From positions 29,285-66,268 of the forward strand of contig JAUNMN010000003.1 in NCBI GenBank assembly GCA_030531795.1: a DNA stretch of 36,984 nt, in the 5' to 3' direction. Positions 15,812-24,914 of this stretch are shown here, in pieces. Origin of the DNA: Neisseria sp. GTDB lineage: Bacteria; Pseudomonadota; Gammaproteobacteria; Burkholderiales; Neisseriaceae. A program made the position numbers and the translations under genes. The stretch's first letter is position 1; each line of letters opens with the position of its first letter. The notes under the pieces are model-generated. The model had not been told where the DNA came from. It ran no database searches and saw only the letters and a list, made by a program, of their open reading frames with translations.

Positions 15812-16507
15812 TTAACGATTTGCGGCTTTGGCGATGCTCGCGCCACGGCTACGCGCAGCTGCTTTGGGTGCAACGGCTTTCATGCCACGTTCGGCACGCA
15901 CTTTGGCAATCATTTCGTCCACTTTTTTCATGGTGATTTGCCAGTCGCCAGACAAATTCATTTTGTATTTGCCGCCAACGATGATGGTTGGTGTGCCTTC
16001 AATATTATATTGCGCGGTCAAATCCGCCATTTGTTTCGCTTGACTTTGGTTAGCAAATGAATCGTAAGCCGCCAACAATTTTTTGCTGTCAAATGAAGTT
16101 TGTTTGGCAGCCCATGCTTTGAATGTTGCTTCATCAGCAAGATTTTGCTTCTCTTCATACACAGCTTGGAAAATCGCTGGGTCGGCTGAATATTTCAAAC
16201 CTGATGCGTTCACTGCTGCCGAAATGCGCGCCAAACCGTGCATTTCAGGTTGCCACACCACATGAATCGGACGCAAATAAGTGTCGCTAGACCATGCTTT
16301 AGCATGTTTGAACAAAACAGGATTTAAATGATAACAATGTACGCAAAAATAGCCGAAAAATTCAGCAACTTCAATTTTATTGGCATCTTGTTGCGGCAAA
16401 GGTTTTGTCAAAGTAACGTAATCTTGTCCTTCAACCAAAGCGGCTTGTGCCGATGTGGCGATGCCGCAAGCCAGTAAAGTGGCACTTAAAATGCGTTTTA
16501 ATTTCAT
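15812..16507 (-). CDS. dsbA: DsbA-type periplasmic thiol:disulfide oxidoreductase
   Basis: A 231-residue exported oxidase that introduces disulfides into periplasmic proteins. Signal peptide MKLKRILSATLLACGIATSAQA, then the thioredoxin-fold active site FFGYFCVHCYHLNP (CVHC) and the cis-Pro loop GTPTIIVGGKY. Neisseriae often carry several DsbA copies. The C-terminal tail (VAPKAAARSRGASIAKAANR) is a basic, Ala-rich extension of unknown role. The start has AAAGGA at a good distance; the leader holds TTCACACA between the hairpin and the ribosome site. It lies directly after the SPOR gene and its DUS hairpin, as in other Neisseriaceae. Confidence 0.94.
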   Translation of the reverse strand: MKLKRILSATLLACGIATSAQAALVEGQDYVTLTKPLPQQDANKIEVAEFFGYFCVHCYHLNPVLFKHAKAWSSDTYLRPIHVVWQPEMHGLARISAAVNASGLKYSADPAIFQAVYEEKQNLADEATFKAWAAKQTSFDSKKLLAAYDSFANQSQAKQMADLTAQYNIEGTPTIIVGGKYKMNLSGDWQITMKKVDEMIAKVRAERGMKAVAPKAAARSRGASIAKAANR

Positions 16508-16531
16508 GATTATCCTTTCTGTGTGAAGCGA

Positions 16532-16559
16532 TTGCCGTCTGCACATTTGCAGACGGCAT
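16532..16559. terminator. DUS hairpin between the SPOR gene and dsbA
   Basis: TGCCGTCTGCA (16533-16543), loop CATT, TGCAGACGGCA (16548-16558): an 11-bp perfect stem with a 4-base loop, 11 bases past the SPOR gene stop. Only 24 bases separate it from the dsbA ATG. Confidence 0.65.
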
Positions 16560-16570
16560 CGGTTTGACTG

Positions 16571-17455
16571 TTATTTCACGCTGCGCGCAAAGTTTTCAAT
16601 GCCATTTTGTTGCAAGGTTTGGCGCGTTTTGCTTGCCGCTTGTTCGTTCAACACACCTGTTTGCACGCGATAAACGGTTTTGCCGTTCACTTGCGCGCTC
16701 GCCACGCGGGTGTTCACGCCCAACATCGCCAACTTGGCGCGTCTTGATTCGGCATCGGCTTCGTTACCAAACGAACCCGCTTGAATCACAACTTTTTTGC
16801 CACTGCTGGTATTTTGTGACGCACTTTCTTTGCGTTCACTTTTGCCTGCTTGACCGTTCAAAGCAGCTTCAGCTTTGCGACGTTCAGCGCGTTCTTTAGC
16901 TTCGCGCTCGGCTTCGGCAGCCGCTTTTTGGCGTGCCTTTTCAATATTGCCGCTTTCTAAAATTTGTTCTGCCGAAGGTTTGATGTCTTTTTTCGCAGGC
17001 TGTTCTTCAGCGGTTTGAGTGCGATTGTCTTTTTTCACTGTTGCCGATTTTTGCTCGGTTTTCTCAACTGGCTTTTTCACTTTATTTTCTGTTGGCACAG
17101 GCTTTTTCACAGGTGCAACAACGTTGGCACGCGGTTCTTCTTGAGGCTCAACTTGGGTTTCTGAAGCTTGCGTTTCGGTGTTGTCGCTTGGTTGCAACTG
17201 CTCATCAGTCAAAACTTCGCTTCCCGACAAACCCATGTTTTCCGCATCGCTGGCAGGCACTTCGCCGCTGCTTGGCGCACTCGGTGTCATCACTTCAGTT
17301 TGTGAAGCGGTTTGCTCAACGCGAACTTCAGGCTCTTTGAAATCGCTTTCGCGACTTTTATTCAGCATATAAATGGTGCTGCCGATGATGCCTGTCGCAA
17401 TCAACAAACCCAAAATAAAACTGCCGATTCCTTTACCTTGTTGTGCTTTTTTCAT
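16571..17455 (-). CDS. FtsN-like SPOR-domain membrane protein
   Basis: A 294-residue single-pass inner-membrane protein: short basic cytoplasmic start (MKKAQQGKG), membrane helix about 10-31 (IGSFILGLLIATGIIGSTIYML), a long charged Pro/Glu/Lys/Ala-rich periplasmic stalk (about 32-215), and a C-terminal SPOR domain (about 220-294: KKVVIQAGSFGNEADAESRRAKLAMLG through ENFARSVK). SPOR domains bind denuded glycan strands at the septum, so a role in division or cell-wall remodelling is likely. The layout resembles FtsN, but identity is not certain, so no symbol is given. AAGGA precedes the ATG. The leader GCATATTCACACA is shared with trmA. Confidence 0.9.
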   Translation of the reverse strand: MKKAQQGKGIGSFILGLLIATGIIGSTIYMLNKSRESDFKEPEVRVEQTASQTEVMTPSAPSSGEVPASDAENMGLSGSEVLTDEQLQPSDNTETQASETQVEPQEEPRANVVAPVKKPVPTENKVKKPVEKTEQKSATVKKDNRTQTAEEQPAKKDIKPSAEQILESGNIEKARQKAAAEAEREAKERAERRKAEAALNGQAGKSERKESASQNTSSGKKVVIQAGSFGNEADAESRRAKLAMLGVNTRVASAQVNGKTVYRVQTGVLNEQAASKTRQTLQQNGIENFARSVK

Positions 17456-17544
17456 GTTTTTCCTTGTGTGAATATGCCGTCTGCACCGCATTTGTGCGCG
17501 AAAGCCGCATTTTAACAAAGTTTCGCCAGCCTTGTATGCGGTCT

Positions 17545-19038
17545 TTACAAAGCTCTGCGAAAACTTACCGCGCGTAACACATGGCTGCGGTTCACGATTT
17601 CATCGCCAGCCAAATCCGCCAGCGTGCGCGCCACGCGTAAAATGCGATGAAAACTGCGTGCCGACAGCGATAATTTTTCCAACATTTGCCCCAAAGCCTG
17701 CTTAGCTTCTTCGCTGATTTGGGCAACTTCGTCCAACTCTTTCACGCTCAATTTGGCGTTGGTTTTGCCTTGTCGCGCATATTGTCTGTCGCGCGCCGCC
17801 AGCACGCGTTGCAACACGGTTTCGCTGCTTTCGCCCGTTGCCGTCTGCATCAATTCATCTGCTGGCAAACTCGGCACTTCAATCACCAAATCAATGCGGT
17901 CTAACAACGGCCCTGAAATTTTATCCCGATAACGTTGCACGCTTTCGGGCGTGCAGCGACAGGCTTTAGTCGCGTGTCCCAAATAGCCGCAAGGGCAAGG
18001 ATTCATCGCCGCCACCAACTGAAATTGCGCAGGATAAACCGCTTGACGTGCCGCACGGGAAATGTGGATTTCGCCACTTTCTAAAGGTTCGCGCAACACT
18101 TCCAGCACTTTTCGGTCAAACTCGGGCAATTCGTCCAAAAACAACACGCCATGATGTGCCAGCGAAATTTCGCCAGGACGCGGGTCTGAACCGCCACCCA
18201 CTAAAGCCACCGCGCTCGCGCTGTGATGCGGACTGCGAAACGGACGATTGCCGCTCAAATCTTGCAAATGTTGCGGCAACAGCGAACGCAATGCCCACAC
18301 CGAAATCAGTTCTTCATTGCTCAAAGACGGCAAGATACTCGGCAAACGTTGCGCCAACATCGATTTTCCCGTCCCAGGTGGGCCCATCATCAGCAGGCTA
18401 TGCTCGCCAGCCGCGGCAATTTCCAAAGCCAAACGCGCGGTGTGCTGCCCTTTCACATCTTGCAAATCGGGTAAATGGTTCGTTGCAGACGGCATCATTT
18501 GCGCTTTTTGTGCTGGCGACAAAGGTTGCACGCCATTCAAGTGTGCCGCCACTTGCAATAGATTTTCCGCACCAAACACCGCCACGCCGTCCATCACCGC
18601 CGCTTGTTCGGCGTTGTCTTTAGGTAAAATAAAACTGCGTTTGGCTTGCGAACCTTGCCACGCCATCGCCAACGCGCCGCGTACAGGGCGCAAACTGCCC
18701 GACAAAGCCAACTCGCCAGCCAGTTCATATTCCGCCAAACGCTCGGGCAAAACTTGCCCCGATGCTGCCAAAATGCCAATCGCAATCGGCAAATCAAAGC
18801 GCCCCGATTCTTTGGGCAAGTCGGCTGGCGCAAGATTGACGGTAATTTTTTTCGCGGGAAACTCAAAACCGCTTTGAATAATCGCCGCCCGCACGCGGTC
18901 GCGACTTTCTTTCACTTCGGTATCGGGCAAACCCACAATATTGAATTGCGGCAAGCCGTTTGCCAAATGCGCTTCCACTTCCACCAAAGGCGCGTTCATG
19001 CCACTCAACGCCCGACTGAATACCACCGCCAAACTCAT
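17545..19038 (-). CDS. comM: ComM, Mg-chelatase-like AAA+ helicase of natural transformation
   Basis: A 497-residue protein. ComM is a hexameric helicase that promotes branch migration when incoming DNA is integrated. The N-terminal domain (MSLAVVFSRALSGMNAPLVEVEAHLANGLPQF) is followed by Walker A GPPGTGKSM, GEISLAHHGVLFLDELPEF (Walker B), an arginine finger region and the late C-terminal block SLSARSFHRILRVARTLADL. An AGGAGG site lies 6 bases before the ATG, the best in the window. Two DUS copies lie inside: MMPSATNHL (18484-18495), in the linker before the ATPase core, and LMQTATGES (17838-17849). A competence gene that itself carries DUS will be readily taken up. Confidence 0.95.
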   Translation of the reverse strand: MSLAVVFSRALSGMNAPLVEVEAHLANGLPQFNIVGLPDTEVKESRDRVRAAIIQSGFEFPAKKITVNLAPADLPKESGRFDLPIAIGILAASGQVLPERLAEYELAGELALSGSLRPVRGALAMAWQGSQAKRSFILPKDNAEQAAVMDGVAVFGAENLLQVAAHLNGVQPLSPAQKAQMMPSATNHLPDLQDVKGQHTARLALEIAAAGEHSLLMMGPPGTGKSMLAQRLPSILPSLSNEELISVWALRSLLPQHLQDLSGNRPFRSPHHSASAVALVGGGSDPRPGEISLAHHGVLFLDELPEFDRKVLEVLREPLESGEIHISRAARQAVYPAQFQLVAAMNPCPCGYLGHATKACRCTPESVQRYRDKISGPLLDRIDLVIEVPSLPADELMQTATGESSETVLQRVLAARDRQYARQGKTNAKLSVKELDEVAQISEEAKQALGQMLEKLSLSARSFHRILRVARTLADLAGDEIVNRSHVLRAVSFRRAL

Positions 19039-19125
19039 GTTCGCCTCCTGATGAAATATTTTTGCTCACGCATTTGCGTTTTAACCAAGGCGCAAAGTAA
19101 ACGAAATTTCTAATGATTCAAATAC

Positions 19126-19425
19126 TTATTCAGCTGCTTGCTCGGCGTTGCCGTCTGCAGTTTCGGCTGTTTCTGTTTCTGTTGTTTGAACCGAATTCGT
19201 GCCTTCCAAAGCCGCCAAACGCGCTTCTAAAGCCACCAACTGTTCGCGCGTTTTCAGCAAAATTTGCTGTTGAATATCAAACTCTTCGCGCGTTACCAAA
19301 TCCATTTTACTCAAAACGCCGCCAAACATGGCTTTGGCATTTTTTTCCAAATCTTTGGCTGGGCTATTTGCCAAAGTTTCGCTGATTTTATTGCCCACTT
19401 CTTTAAATAAATTATTGTTTAACAT
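19126..19425 (-). CDS. ubiK: UbiK (YqiC/BMFP) accessory factor of ubiquinone biosynthesis
   Basis: A 99-residue trimeric coiled-coil protein that helps the Ubi complex bind lipids in aerobic ubiquinone synthesis. The family core KMDLVTREEFDIQQQILLKTREQLVALEARLAALE (about 40-74) is intact. The acidic C-terminal tail (TETETAETADGNAEQAAE) is disordered and holds a DUS variant (19148-19159) encoding TADGN. AGGA lies before the ATG. It is upstream of comM with an 87-base gap, an arrangement common in proteobacteria. Confidence 0.9.
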   Translation of the reverse strand: MLNNNLFKEVGNKISETLANSPAKDLEKNAKAMFGGVLSKMDLVTREEFDIQQQILLKTREQLVALEARLAALEGTNSVQTTETETAETADGNAEQAAE

Positions 19426-19447
19426 CGTTTTTCCTATCTAATCAAAC

Positions 19448-19861
19448 TCAATATGCCGAAAACGGTATTTGATAAATTTTGCCATCAATATTCACATCGG
19501 CGATGAAATCGTGGCGTTCTTGAGTGCATAAAGGCAGGCGCACATTTTCGGCTCGCCACAACTGATTTTGTGCTTTCAAATCATAGCGATTAAAACCCAT
19601 GTCCATGCCTTTCATGCTAAAACTCAAACTCACTTCTTGTGCTTGAACATCGCTCAATTGCACCGAAAAAGCGGTTTTCAAACCCAAACTGCTGCTAAAA
19701 GTCAGCTTGCCGCCATTCGGTAAAACGCAACCTTGTTTCACATCACAAGCAATCGCTTCTCTCGGGCTTTGCTGTCCTTGCCACCAAAACAAAGCCGCCA
19801 CTTTCACCGCGGCAAACAGCAATAATGCCACAGCAATCCACAACATTTTGCGGTTTTTCAT
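19448..19861 (-). CDS. Unknown exported or membrane-anchored protein with Met-rich motif
   Basis: A 137-residue protein: a basic start, a hydrophobic anchor (about 4-26, MLWIAVALLLFAAVKVAALFWW) and a soluble periplasmic part of mostly beta pattern. Visible marks are two cysteines close together (ACDVKQGCVLPNGG), a Met-rich MKGMDMGFNRY motif, and a late LPLCTQERHDFIADVNIDG. The Met motif and small beta domain recall YtkA/FixH-like or copper-handling periplasmic domains, but I cannot assign it. The ATG at 19861 is preferred; a GTG at 19879 would add six residues and has no ribosome site. It lies between the Nudix gene and ubiK on the same strand. Confidence 0.75.
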   Translation of the reverse strand: MKNRKMLWIAVALLLFAAVKVAALFWWQGQQSPREAIACDVKQGCVLPNGGKLTFSSSLGLKTAFSVQLSDVQAQEVSLSFSMKGMDMGFNRYDLKAQNQLWRAENVRLPLCTQERHDFIADVNIDGKIYQIPFSAY

Positions 19862-19895
19862 GATTGAATTTGCTTTCACTCAATTCGCTTATTCG

Positions 19896-20684
19896 TTAAT
19901 GCTGAACCAACACCGAATGTGCGCCAGCTTCGCGCCATTCGTTTCCAAATTCCGCCACCAAATCGGCGTTTGCCAACACCAAAACAGGCACATCCACGCC
20001 CGTACGCAACGATTGCGCCGCTTCTTGCGCTGCTACGCGGTCGTTCACTTGCCAAATCAGCGCGTCGGCATTTTCCGACATAAAACGTTCGTCGTCGCTT
20101 TGCACCAACACAAACAAAAACGCATTATCGGGTTTCACTCGCTGCACCTGTTCCCACTCGGCAAAAGTCATGAACACGCCTTGATGATGCGGTTTGGCAT
20201 GCGCAGACGGCACAATGTGAAATTCGCCTTGCGCATTTTTTCCGACAAAGCCTGTATTCACATCGCCTGCAAACTCGCGCGGAATCGACAAAGATTTCAA
20301 TAATTGCGTGTTGGCTGGCAGCATCGGTTCAACCGTGAACTCGCCCACTTTTTGCCAACTCCATTGCTGCCCTTCTTTGGCTTGCAATTCGCCCGACCAG
20401 TCGCCCGCGTTCACCCAGTAAAAACGCAAATACACCAAAGCGTGTTCGTAAGCGTGTACTTTCACCAACCAAGGCTGCGCCTGATGAATGTGAATGCCCA
20501 ACTCTTCGGCAAATTCGCGTTTCAAGGCATTGATGCCCGTTTCATTTTCTTCTACTTTGCCGCCTGCAAATTCCCAGTAGCCCGCGTAGGGTTTGCCTTC
20601 TGGACGCGAAGTCAATAACACTTCGCCACGCTCGTTGAACACTGCGCCTGCCACCACGCGTATCAAATTTGCTTGCTGATTCAT
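19896..20684 (-). CDS. MutT-type Nudix hydrolase fused to a degenerate ThiE-like domain
   Basis: A 262-residue two-domain protein. Residues 1-135 are a Nudix hydrolase with box GGKVEENETGINALKREFAEELGI; MutT enzymes remove oxidised dGTP (8-oxo-dGTP) from the nucleotide pool. Residues about 136-262 resemble a thiamine-phosphate-synthase-like barrel half (ending DVPVLVLANADLVAEFGNEWREAGAHSVLVQH), with no visible ThiE catalytic motif. Similar fusions are known in proteobacteria. The start MNQQANLIRVVAGAVF is chosen because an upstream frame to 20783 runs through the ispG terminator and a DUS. It is transcribed after ispG behind a hairpin. Confidence 0.87.
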   Translation of the reverse strand: MNQQANLIRVVAGAVFNERGEVLLTSRPEGKPYAGYWEFAGGKVEENETGINALKREFAEELGIHIHQAQPWLVKVHAYEHALVYLRFYWVNAGDWSGELQAKEGQQWSWQKVGEFTVEPMLPANTQLLKSLSIPREFAGDVNTGFVGKNAQGEFHIVPSAHAKPHHQGVFMTFAEWEQVQRVKPDNAFLFVLVQSDDERFMSENADALIWQVNDRVAAQEAAQSLRTGVDVPVLVLANADLVAEFGNEWREAGAHSVLVQH

Positions 20685-20704
20685 GCTGTCTCTTTCTGCG
20701 AACG

Positions 20705-20737
20705 ATGCCGTCTGCACGAAATAACTGCAGACGGCAT
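20705..20737. terminator. DUS hairpin terminator after ispG
   Basis: ATGCCGTCTGCA (20705-20716), a 9-base loop and TGCAGACGGCAT (20726-20737). It lies 65 bases past the ispG stop and 20 bases before the Nudix gene start. Confidence 0.65.
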
Positions 20738-20802
20738 CGTGCCTAAAAAATCTCAATAATCCATTGTTTCGCTTGTTCAGCAAACCCGTTTCAGCACATC
20801 AC

Positions 20803-22071
20803 TCAAAGCGACTGAATCGGAATAACGCGCGTGCTGGCGCGTTTTTTGCCGCCTTCGCTATAGTTTTCTTCCACATATTGCTGCACAATTTGCAAAAATT
20901 CCGCCGCCATATTGTCGCCTTTGAGCGTTACTTTGCGCTCGCCGTCCACATAAACAGGAGCAATCGGCGTTTCGCCTGTACCGGGTAAACTGATGCCGAT
21001 GTCGGCTAATTTGCTCTCGCCTGGCCCATTGACTACGCAGCCCATCACCGCCACATTCAGGCTTTCTACCCCAGGATATTGCAAACGCCAAACGCTCATT
21101 TGTTCACGCAAATACTGCTGAATATCGCGAGCAAGTTCTTGAAACACGGTGCTGGTGGTGCGTCCGCAACCTGGGCAAGCGGTTACCATAGGCGTGAACG
21201 AGCGCAAACCCATGGTTTGTAAAATTTCTTGCCCAACAATCACTTCTTGCGTACGCGATGAATTCGGTTCAGGCGTTAAGGAAATGCGAATGGTGTCGCC
21301 GATGCCTTCTTGCAACAACACCGACAAAGCGGCTGTTGAAGCAACGATGCCCTTGCTGCCCATGCCTGCTTCGGTTAAACCCAAGTGCAAAGGATATTCG
21401 CAACGCGAACCCAAATCGCGATAAACCTCAATCAAATCCTGCACTGCGCTGACTTTGCACGACAAAATGATTTTGTTTTTCGGCAAACCCAAATCCACCG
21501 CTTTTTGCGCCGACTCCAAAGCCGACACAATCAAGGCTTCTTTCATCACTTCATCGGGTGCTTTGGGCGTTGCCGATGCCAAGTTGGCATCCATCATGCG
21601 TTTGGCAAGACTTTGGTCTAACGAACCCCAGTTCACGCCGATGCGCACCGCTTTATCGTTTTCGGCGGCGGTGCGTATCATGTAGGCAAATTTTTCATCG
21701 CCTTTCGCGCCTTTGCCGACATTTCCAGGATTGATGCGGTATTTTGACAAGGCTTTGCCACATTCAGGAAACTCCGCCAACAAACGCTCGCCATTAAAGT
21801 GAAAATCGCCGATGAGCGGTGTGTTGCAACCCATATCGTCCAAACGGCTGCGAATTTCTGCCACTTTGCTGGCGGCTTCTGGGCTATTGACGGTGATGCG
21901 CACCATTTCCGAGCCAGCGTCCGCCAACTCTTTCACTTGAAAAGCGGTTGCTTCTGCGTCTGCCGTGTCGGTGTTGGTCATGGATTGCACCACAACAGGC
22001 GCGTCCGAACCCACTTGAATGTGGTCGATTTGCACCTGATGGGTTTGGCGGCGTGTGTATCCTGTTTTCAT
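20803..22071 (-). CDS. ispG: IspG (GcpE), HMBPP synthase of the MEP isoprenoid pathway
   Basis: A 422-residue iron-sulfur enzyme that converts MEcPP to HMBPP. The N-terminal TIM-barrel blocks ([35 protein letters not shown]) and the 4Fe-4S site cysteines ([13 protein letters not shown] and [10 protein letters not shown]) with the following Glu are all present. Length agrees with proteobacterial IspG. It starts 3 bases after the rodZ stop, so it is the last gene of an rlmN-pilW-rodZ-ispG operon. A DUS hairpin terminates it. Confidence 0.97.
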   Translation of the reverse strand: MKTGYTRRQTHQVQIDHIQVGSDAPVVVQSMTNTDTADAEATAFQVKELADAGSEMVRITVNSPEAASKVAEIRSRLDDMGCNTPLIGDFHFNGERLLAEFPECGKALSKYRINPGNVGKGAKGDEKFAYMIRTAAENDKAVRIGVNWGSLDQSLAKRMMDANLASATPKAPDEVMKEALIVSALESAQKAVDLGLPKNKIILSCKVSAVQDLIEVYRDLGSRCEYPLHLGLTEAGMGSKGIVASTAALSVLLQEGIGDTIRISLTPEPNSSRTQEVIVGQEILQTMGLRSFTPMVTACPGCGRTTSTVFQELARDIQQYLREQMSVWRLQYPGVESLNVAVMGCVVNGPGESKLADIGISLPGTGETPIAPVYVDGERKVTLKGDNMAAEFLQIVQQYVEENYSEGGKKRASTRVIPIQSL

Positions 22072-22074
22072 TGC

Positions 22075-22917
22075 TTATTGACCCACCATCAAAGAAGCCG
22101 ATTTGCGTCCAACCATATGTTTATTCACAGCAAATTTCTGTTCGCCATATTGCACTTTCGTGCCTAAAGCGTAACCAATCCACACATTGTATGGCGCGCC
22201 GCCTTTGTAGCGATGTTCGCTGTTGGCTGGCACGATTTGGTTAATCAATTCATTGCCGTTTTTGTCTTTAATCACCAACATTGAACGATAGCGAATGTTA
22301 ATCACCAGCTCATTTGCCGCGATGCCGTCTGCGGCGCTCGCTGCTTTTTCGGTTGCACTGGCAGCTTGATTGCTTGCCGAAGCATCGCTTGCCATCGCCA
22401 CCACCGCCACATTGCTGGCATTGATGTTAGACGCTGGCACGTTTTCCATCGCGTTGGCAGAAGCGTTTTCTTGCTTCGCCGTTTCCGCTTCCGATTTGTT
22501 TTGCCAAGCAAAGATGCCGCCTGCAATCACGACCACCGCGCCCAAACCGATTAACCAAGCTGGCACGCGTTTTTTGTCTTCATCACGATAAACCAAAGCG
22601 TCTTTTTGATTGCGCTGCGCCACTTCGGTACTCACGCGTTGTTGTGGCGCGATTTTGTCCAAATAATCGCTGATTTCGGTTTCGTTCATTTCCACAAAAC
22701 GGGCGTAAGTGCGCAAAAAGCCACGTACAAACACGATTTCAGGCAAACCTTGATAATTGCCACTTTCCAAGGCTTCAATTTGGCGCGCCGATAATTTCAA
22801 ACGCTCCGCCACTTCGCCCACAGACAAATTGCGCTCTTGACGCAAAGTCTTCAATTTATTGCCCAATTCCGCCGCAGCAGTTGCAGACGGCATCTGTTGT
22901 TCTTGTTGTTCGCTCAT
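22075..22917 (-). CDS. rodZ: RodZ-like protein: HTH domain, membrane helix, DUF4115 domain
   Basis: A 280-residue bitopic protein. Residues about 17-90 form the cytoplasmic Cro/CI-type helix-turn-helix (LGNKLKTLRQERNLSVGEVAERLKLSARQIEALE), which in RodZ contacts MreB. A membrane helix spans about 119-138 (PAWLIGLGAVVVIAGGIFAW). Then come an Ala/Ser/Asn-rich linker and a C-terminal DUF4115 beta domain (VINIRYRSMLVIKDKNGNELIN onward). The likely role is cell-shape control. Two DUS copies lie in unstructured parts: MPSATA at residues 9-14 (22882-22893) and AADGIAA in the linker (22322-22333). The start codon overlaps the pilW stop (ATGA). Confidence 0.88.
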   Translation of the reverse strand: MSEQQEQQMPSATAAAELGNKLKTLRQERNLSVGEVAERLKLSARQIEALESGNYQGLPEIVFVRGFLRTYARFVEMNETEISDYLDKIAPQQRVSTEVAQRNQKDALVYRDEDKKRVPAWLIGLGAVVVIAGGIFAWQNKSEAETAKQENASANAMENVPASNINASNVAVVAMASDASASNQAASATEKAASAADGIAANELVINIRYRSMLVIKDKNGNELINQIVPANSEHRYKGGAPYNVWIGYALGTKVQYGEQKFAVNKHMVGRKSASLMVGQ

Positions 22918-23684
22918 CGAGTTTGTCCCGTATTGATGTTTTTCAATTCATCAGAATAAGGAAATTGTTCCCTTAACTGAACTTCATATTGCTGTGCCAA
23001 CGCAGTTTGCCCGTTGCTTGCTGCGATTTGGCGTGCTAACCATAAATCTTCTGCCGACCATTGCTGCAAACCGTCGGCATAACGTTGCCATGCTTGTTGC
23101 GCTTGGGCAAATTCGCCCGTTTGCCAAAACACACGTGCCAACTCTTTCCACGCTTGCCCCAGTTGTGGCGACAGATTCAAAGTGCGTTCCAAATACGCCT
23201 GCGCCAAACCATATTGCTTGAGTTTGCCGCTGCAAATGCCTTTATTCAAATAAGCAATTTGCGGCGAAGGGTAAGTTGGGTCGGCAAGTGCCTTGTCAAA
23301 ATAGGCTAATGCCGTCTGCGGCTGATTTTGGCTGCTGCACAAAAACCAACCGTAATTATTGTTGGTTTCTGCCGAATTTGGCTTCAATTTCAATGCCGTT
23401 TGAAAACTGCGTTCCGCCTCATCAAACTGCTTCAAATCCTGATGAATAAAGGCTTTGACCAGCCAAGCATTTTCTTGTTTGGCATCGCTGACAACCGCCT
23501 TATCAATCGCCGCCACTGCTTGCCGAAAATCGCCGATTTTCATGTATTCCAGTGCCAACTGGGTTTGAATCCGCGCCAATTCTTGCTGACGTTCGGCGCG
23601 AGTCGGCTGGCGAACTGCGGTGCTGCTGCACGCACTCAACGCCAACACGCTCACCATCAAACCCACCGCCAGCGATTGATTCAT
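22914..23684 (-). CDS. pilW: PilW (PilF) type IV pilus biogenesis lipoprotein
   Basis: A 256-residue outer-membrane lipoprotein with TPR repeats that helps PilQ secretin assembly or pilus stability and is needed for type IV pilus function. The lipobox is LSAC with Cys19. TPR-like units start at about residue 40 (QLALEYMKIGDFRQAVAAIDKA) and include NNNYGWFLCSSQNQPQTALAYFDKAL and NKGICSGKLKQYGLAQAYLERTL. Pili are the DNA-uptake machine in neisseriae, so this fits the DUS-rich genome. Two adjacent ATGs overlap the rlmN stop; the second (23684) has the better spacing to AAGG. A DUS variant lies at 23309-23320. Confidence 0.93.
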   Translation of the reverse strand: MNQSLAVGLMVSVLALSACSSTAVRQPTRAERQQELARIQTQLALEYMKIGDFRQAVAAIDKAVVSDAKQENAWLVKAFIHQDLKQFDEAERSFQTALKLKPNSAETNNNYGWFLCSSQNQPQTALAYFDKALADPTYPSPQIAYLNKGICSGKLKQYGLAQAYLERTLNLSPQLGQAWKELARVFWQTGEFAQAQQAWQRYADGLQQWSAEDLWLARQIAASNGQTALAQQYEVQLREQFPYSDELKNINTGQTR

Positions 23685-24781
23685 CATGCACCTTGTTGTT
23701 GCAAAACAATTTGTTGCCATTTGGCTTGGCGTTTGGTCTTGTCCTGCACCTGCCCCGCCAACTGACCGCAGGCGGCATCAATGTCATCGCCACGCGTTTT
23801 GCGTACCGTGGTTACCAAATCGGCTTCCATCAAAATCTCTTTGAAAATATTGATGTTTTTATTGCTTGAACGCTCGTAGCCTGAGTTTGGGAAAGGGTTA
23901 AACGGAATCAAATTAAACTTGCACGGCGTGTCCTTCACCAATTCCACCAGCTCACGCGCGTGTTCGGGTTTGTCGTTCACGCCGTCCAACATCACATATT
24001 CAAAAGTGATGAAATCGCGCGGTGCTTTCACCAAATAACGCTGACACGCCGCCATCAAATCTTTGAGCGGATATTTTTTGTTCAGTGGCACAATTTCGTC
24101 GCGTACTTTGTCATTAGAGGCATGCAAAGACACCGCCAATGCCACAGGCATATCTTCTTTTAATCTGTCCATTTGCGGCAACATGCCCGACGTAGAAACG
24201 GTTACACGACGACGCGACAAGCCATAGCCGTGGTCGTCTAACATGATGCTCAAAGCCGTTACCACATTATCGTAATTCGCCAGCGGTTCGCCCATGCCCA
24301 TCATCACGACATTAGAAATCACGCGCTCGTTTTTCGGGGTAACGCCCAGCGCTTTGTTCGCCCACCACAATTGTCCGATGATTTCCGCTGCCGACAAATT
24401 GCGGTTAAAACCTTGTCTGCCCGTTGAACAAAACGTGCATTCCAAAGCACAGCCAACCTGCGAAGAAATACACAAAGTGCCACGCTCCGCTTCGGGAATG
24501 AACACGGTTTCCACGCCATTGCCCGTTCCCACGTCCAACAACCATTTACGCGTGCCGTCGCGGCTTTCTTGCGCCGCCATCAAATCGGGAATGCCCACCA
24601 CCGCTTTTTCGTGCAATTTGGCACGCAGGCTTTTCGCCAAATCGGTCATTTCATCAAAATTTTCCGCCCCACTTTGATGAATCCAACGCATCACTTGTTT
24701 GGCACGAAATGGCTTTTCGCCCATTTGTGCAAAATGTTCGGTCAGAGATGCTAAATCGTAATTCAATAAGTTGGTTTTCAT
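23684..24781 (-). CDS. rlmN: RlmN, dual-specificity 23S rRNA/tRNA adenosine-C2 methyltransferase
   Basis: A 365-residue radical-SAM enzyme that methylates A2503 of 23S rRNA and A37 of some tRNAs. Radical-SAM cysteines C111, C115 and C118 ([12 protein letters not shown]), [47 protein letters not shown] and the late catalytic Cys in [12 protein letters not shown] are present. The start [17 protein letters not shown] is chosen on family length; it has no clear ribosome site. A longer frame would read through a DUS. It is the first gene of the rlmN-pilW-rodZ-ispG run and overlaps pilW by one base. Confidence 0.96.
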   Translation of the reverse strand: MKTNLLNYDLASLTEHFAQMGEKPFRAKQVMRWIHQSGAENFDEMTDLAKSLRAKLHEKAVVGIPDLMAAQESRDGTRKWLLDVGTGNGVETVFIPEAERGTLCISSQVGCALECTFCSTGRQGFNRNLSAAEIIGQLWWANKALGVTPKNERVISNVVMMGMGEPLANYDNVVTALSIMLDDHGYGLSRRRVTVSTSGMLPQMDRLKEDMPVALAVSLHASNDKVRDEIVPLNKKYPLKDLMAACQRYLVKAPRDFITFEYVMLDGVNDKPEHARELVELVKDTPCKFNLIPFNPFPNSGYERSSNKNINIFKEILMEADLVTTVRKTRGDDIDAACGQLAGQVQDKTKRQAKWQQIVLQQQGA

Positions 24782-24815
24782 AAGATAAGTGGCGGTTGTA
24801 ATCGGTGTTTCTGTG

Positions 24816-24835
24816 ATGTCGTCTGCAGACGGCAT
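24816..24835. repeat. Near-palindromic merged DUS pair in the rlmN leader
   Basis: ATGTCGTCTGCAGACGGCAT: the same merged form as at 4542 and 9826, with one C-to-T change in the left half (a G-U pair is still possible in one RNA strand). It lies 34 bases before the rlmN ATG. Confidence 0.7.
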
Positions 24836-24914
24836 CTGCTTATTATTTTTGGTTTCATTTACCCGCAATCAGTAAATGAAACTGATAGGCTGTTGTTTTT
24901 TTAAACTCAAAACA

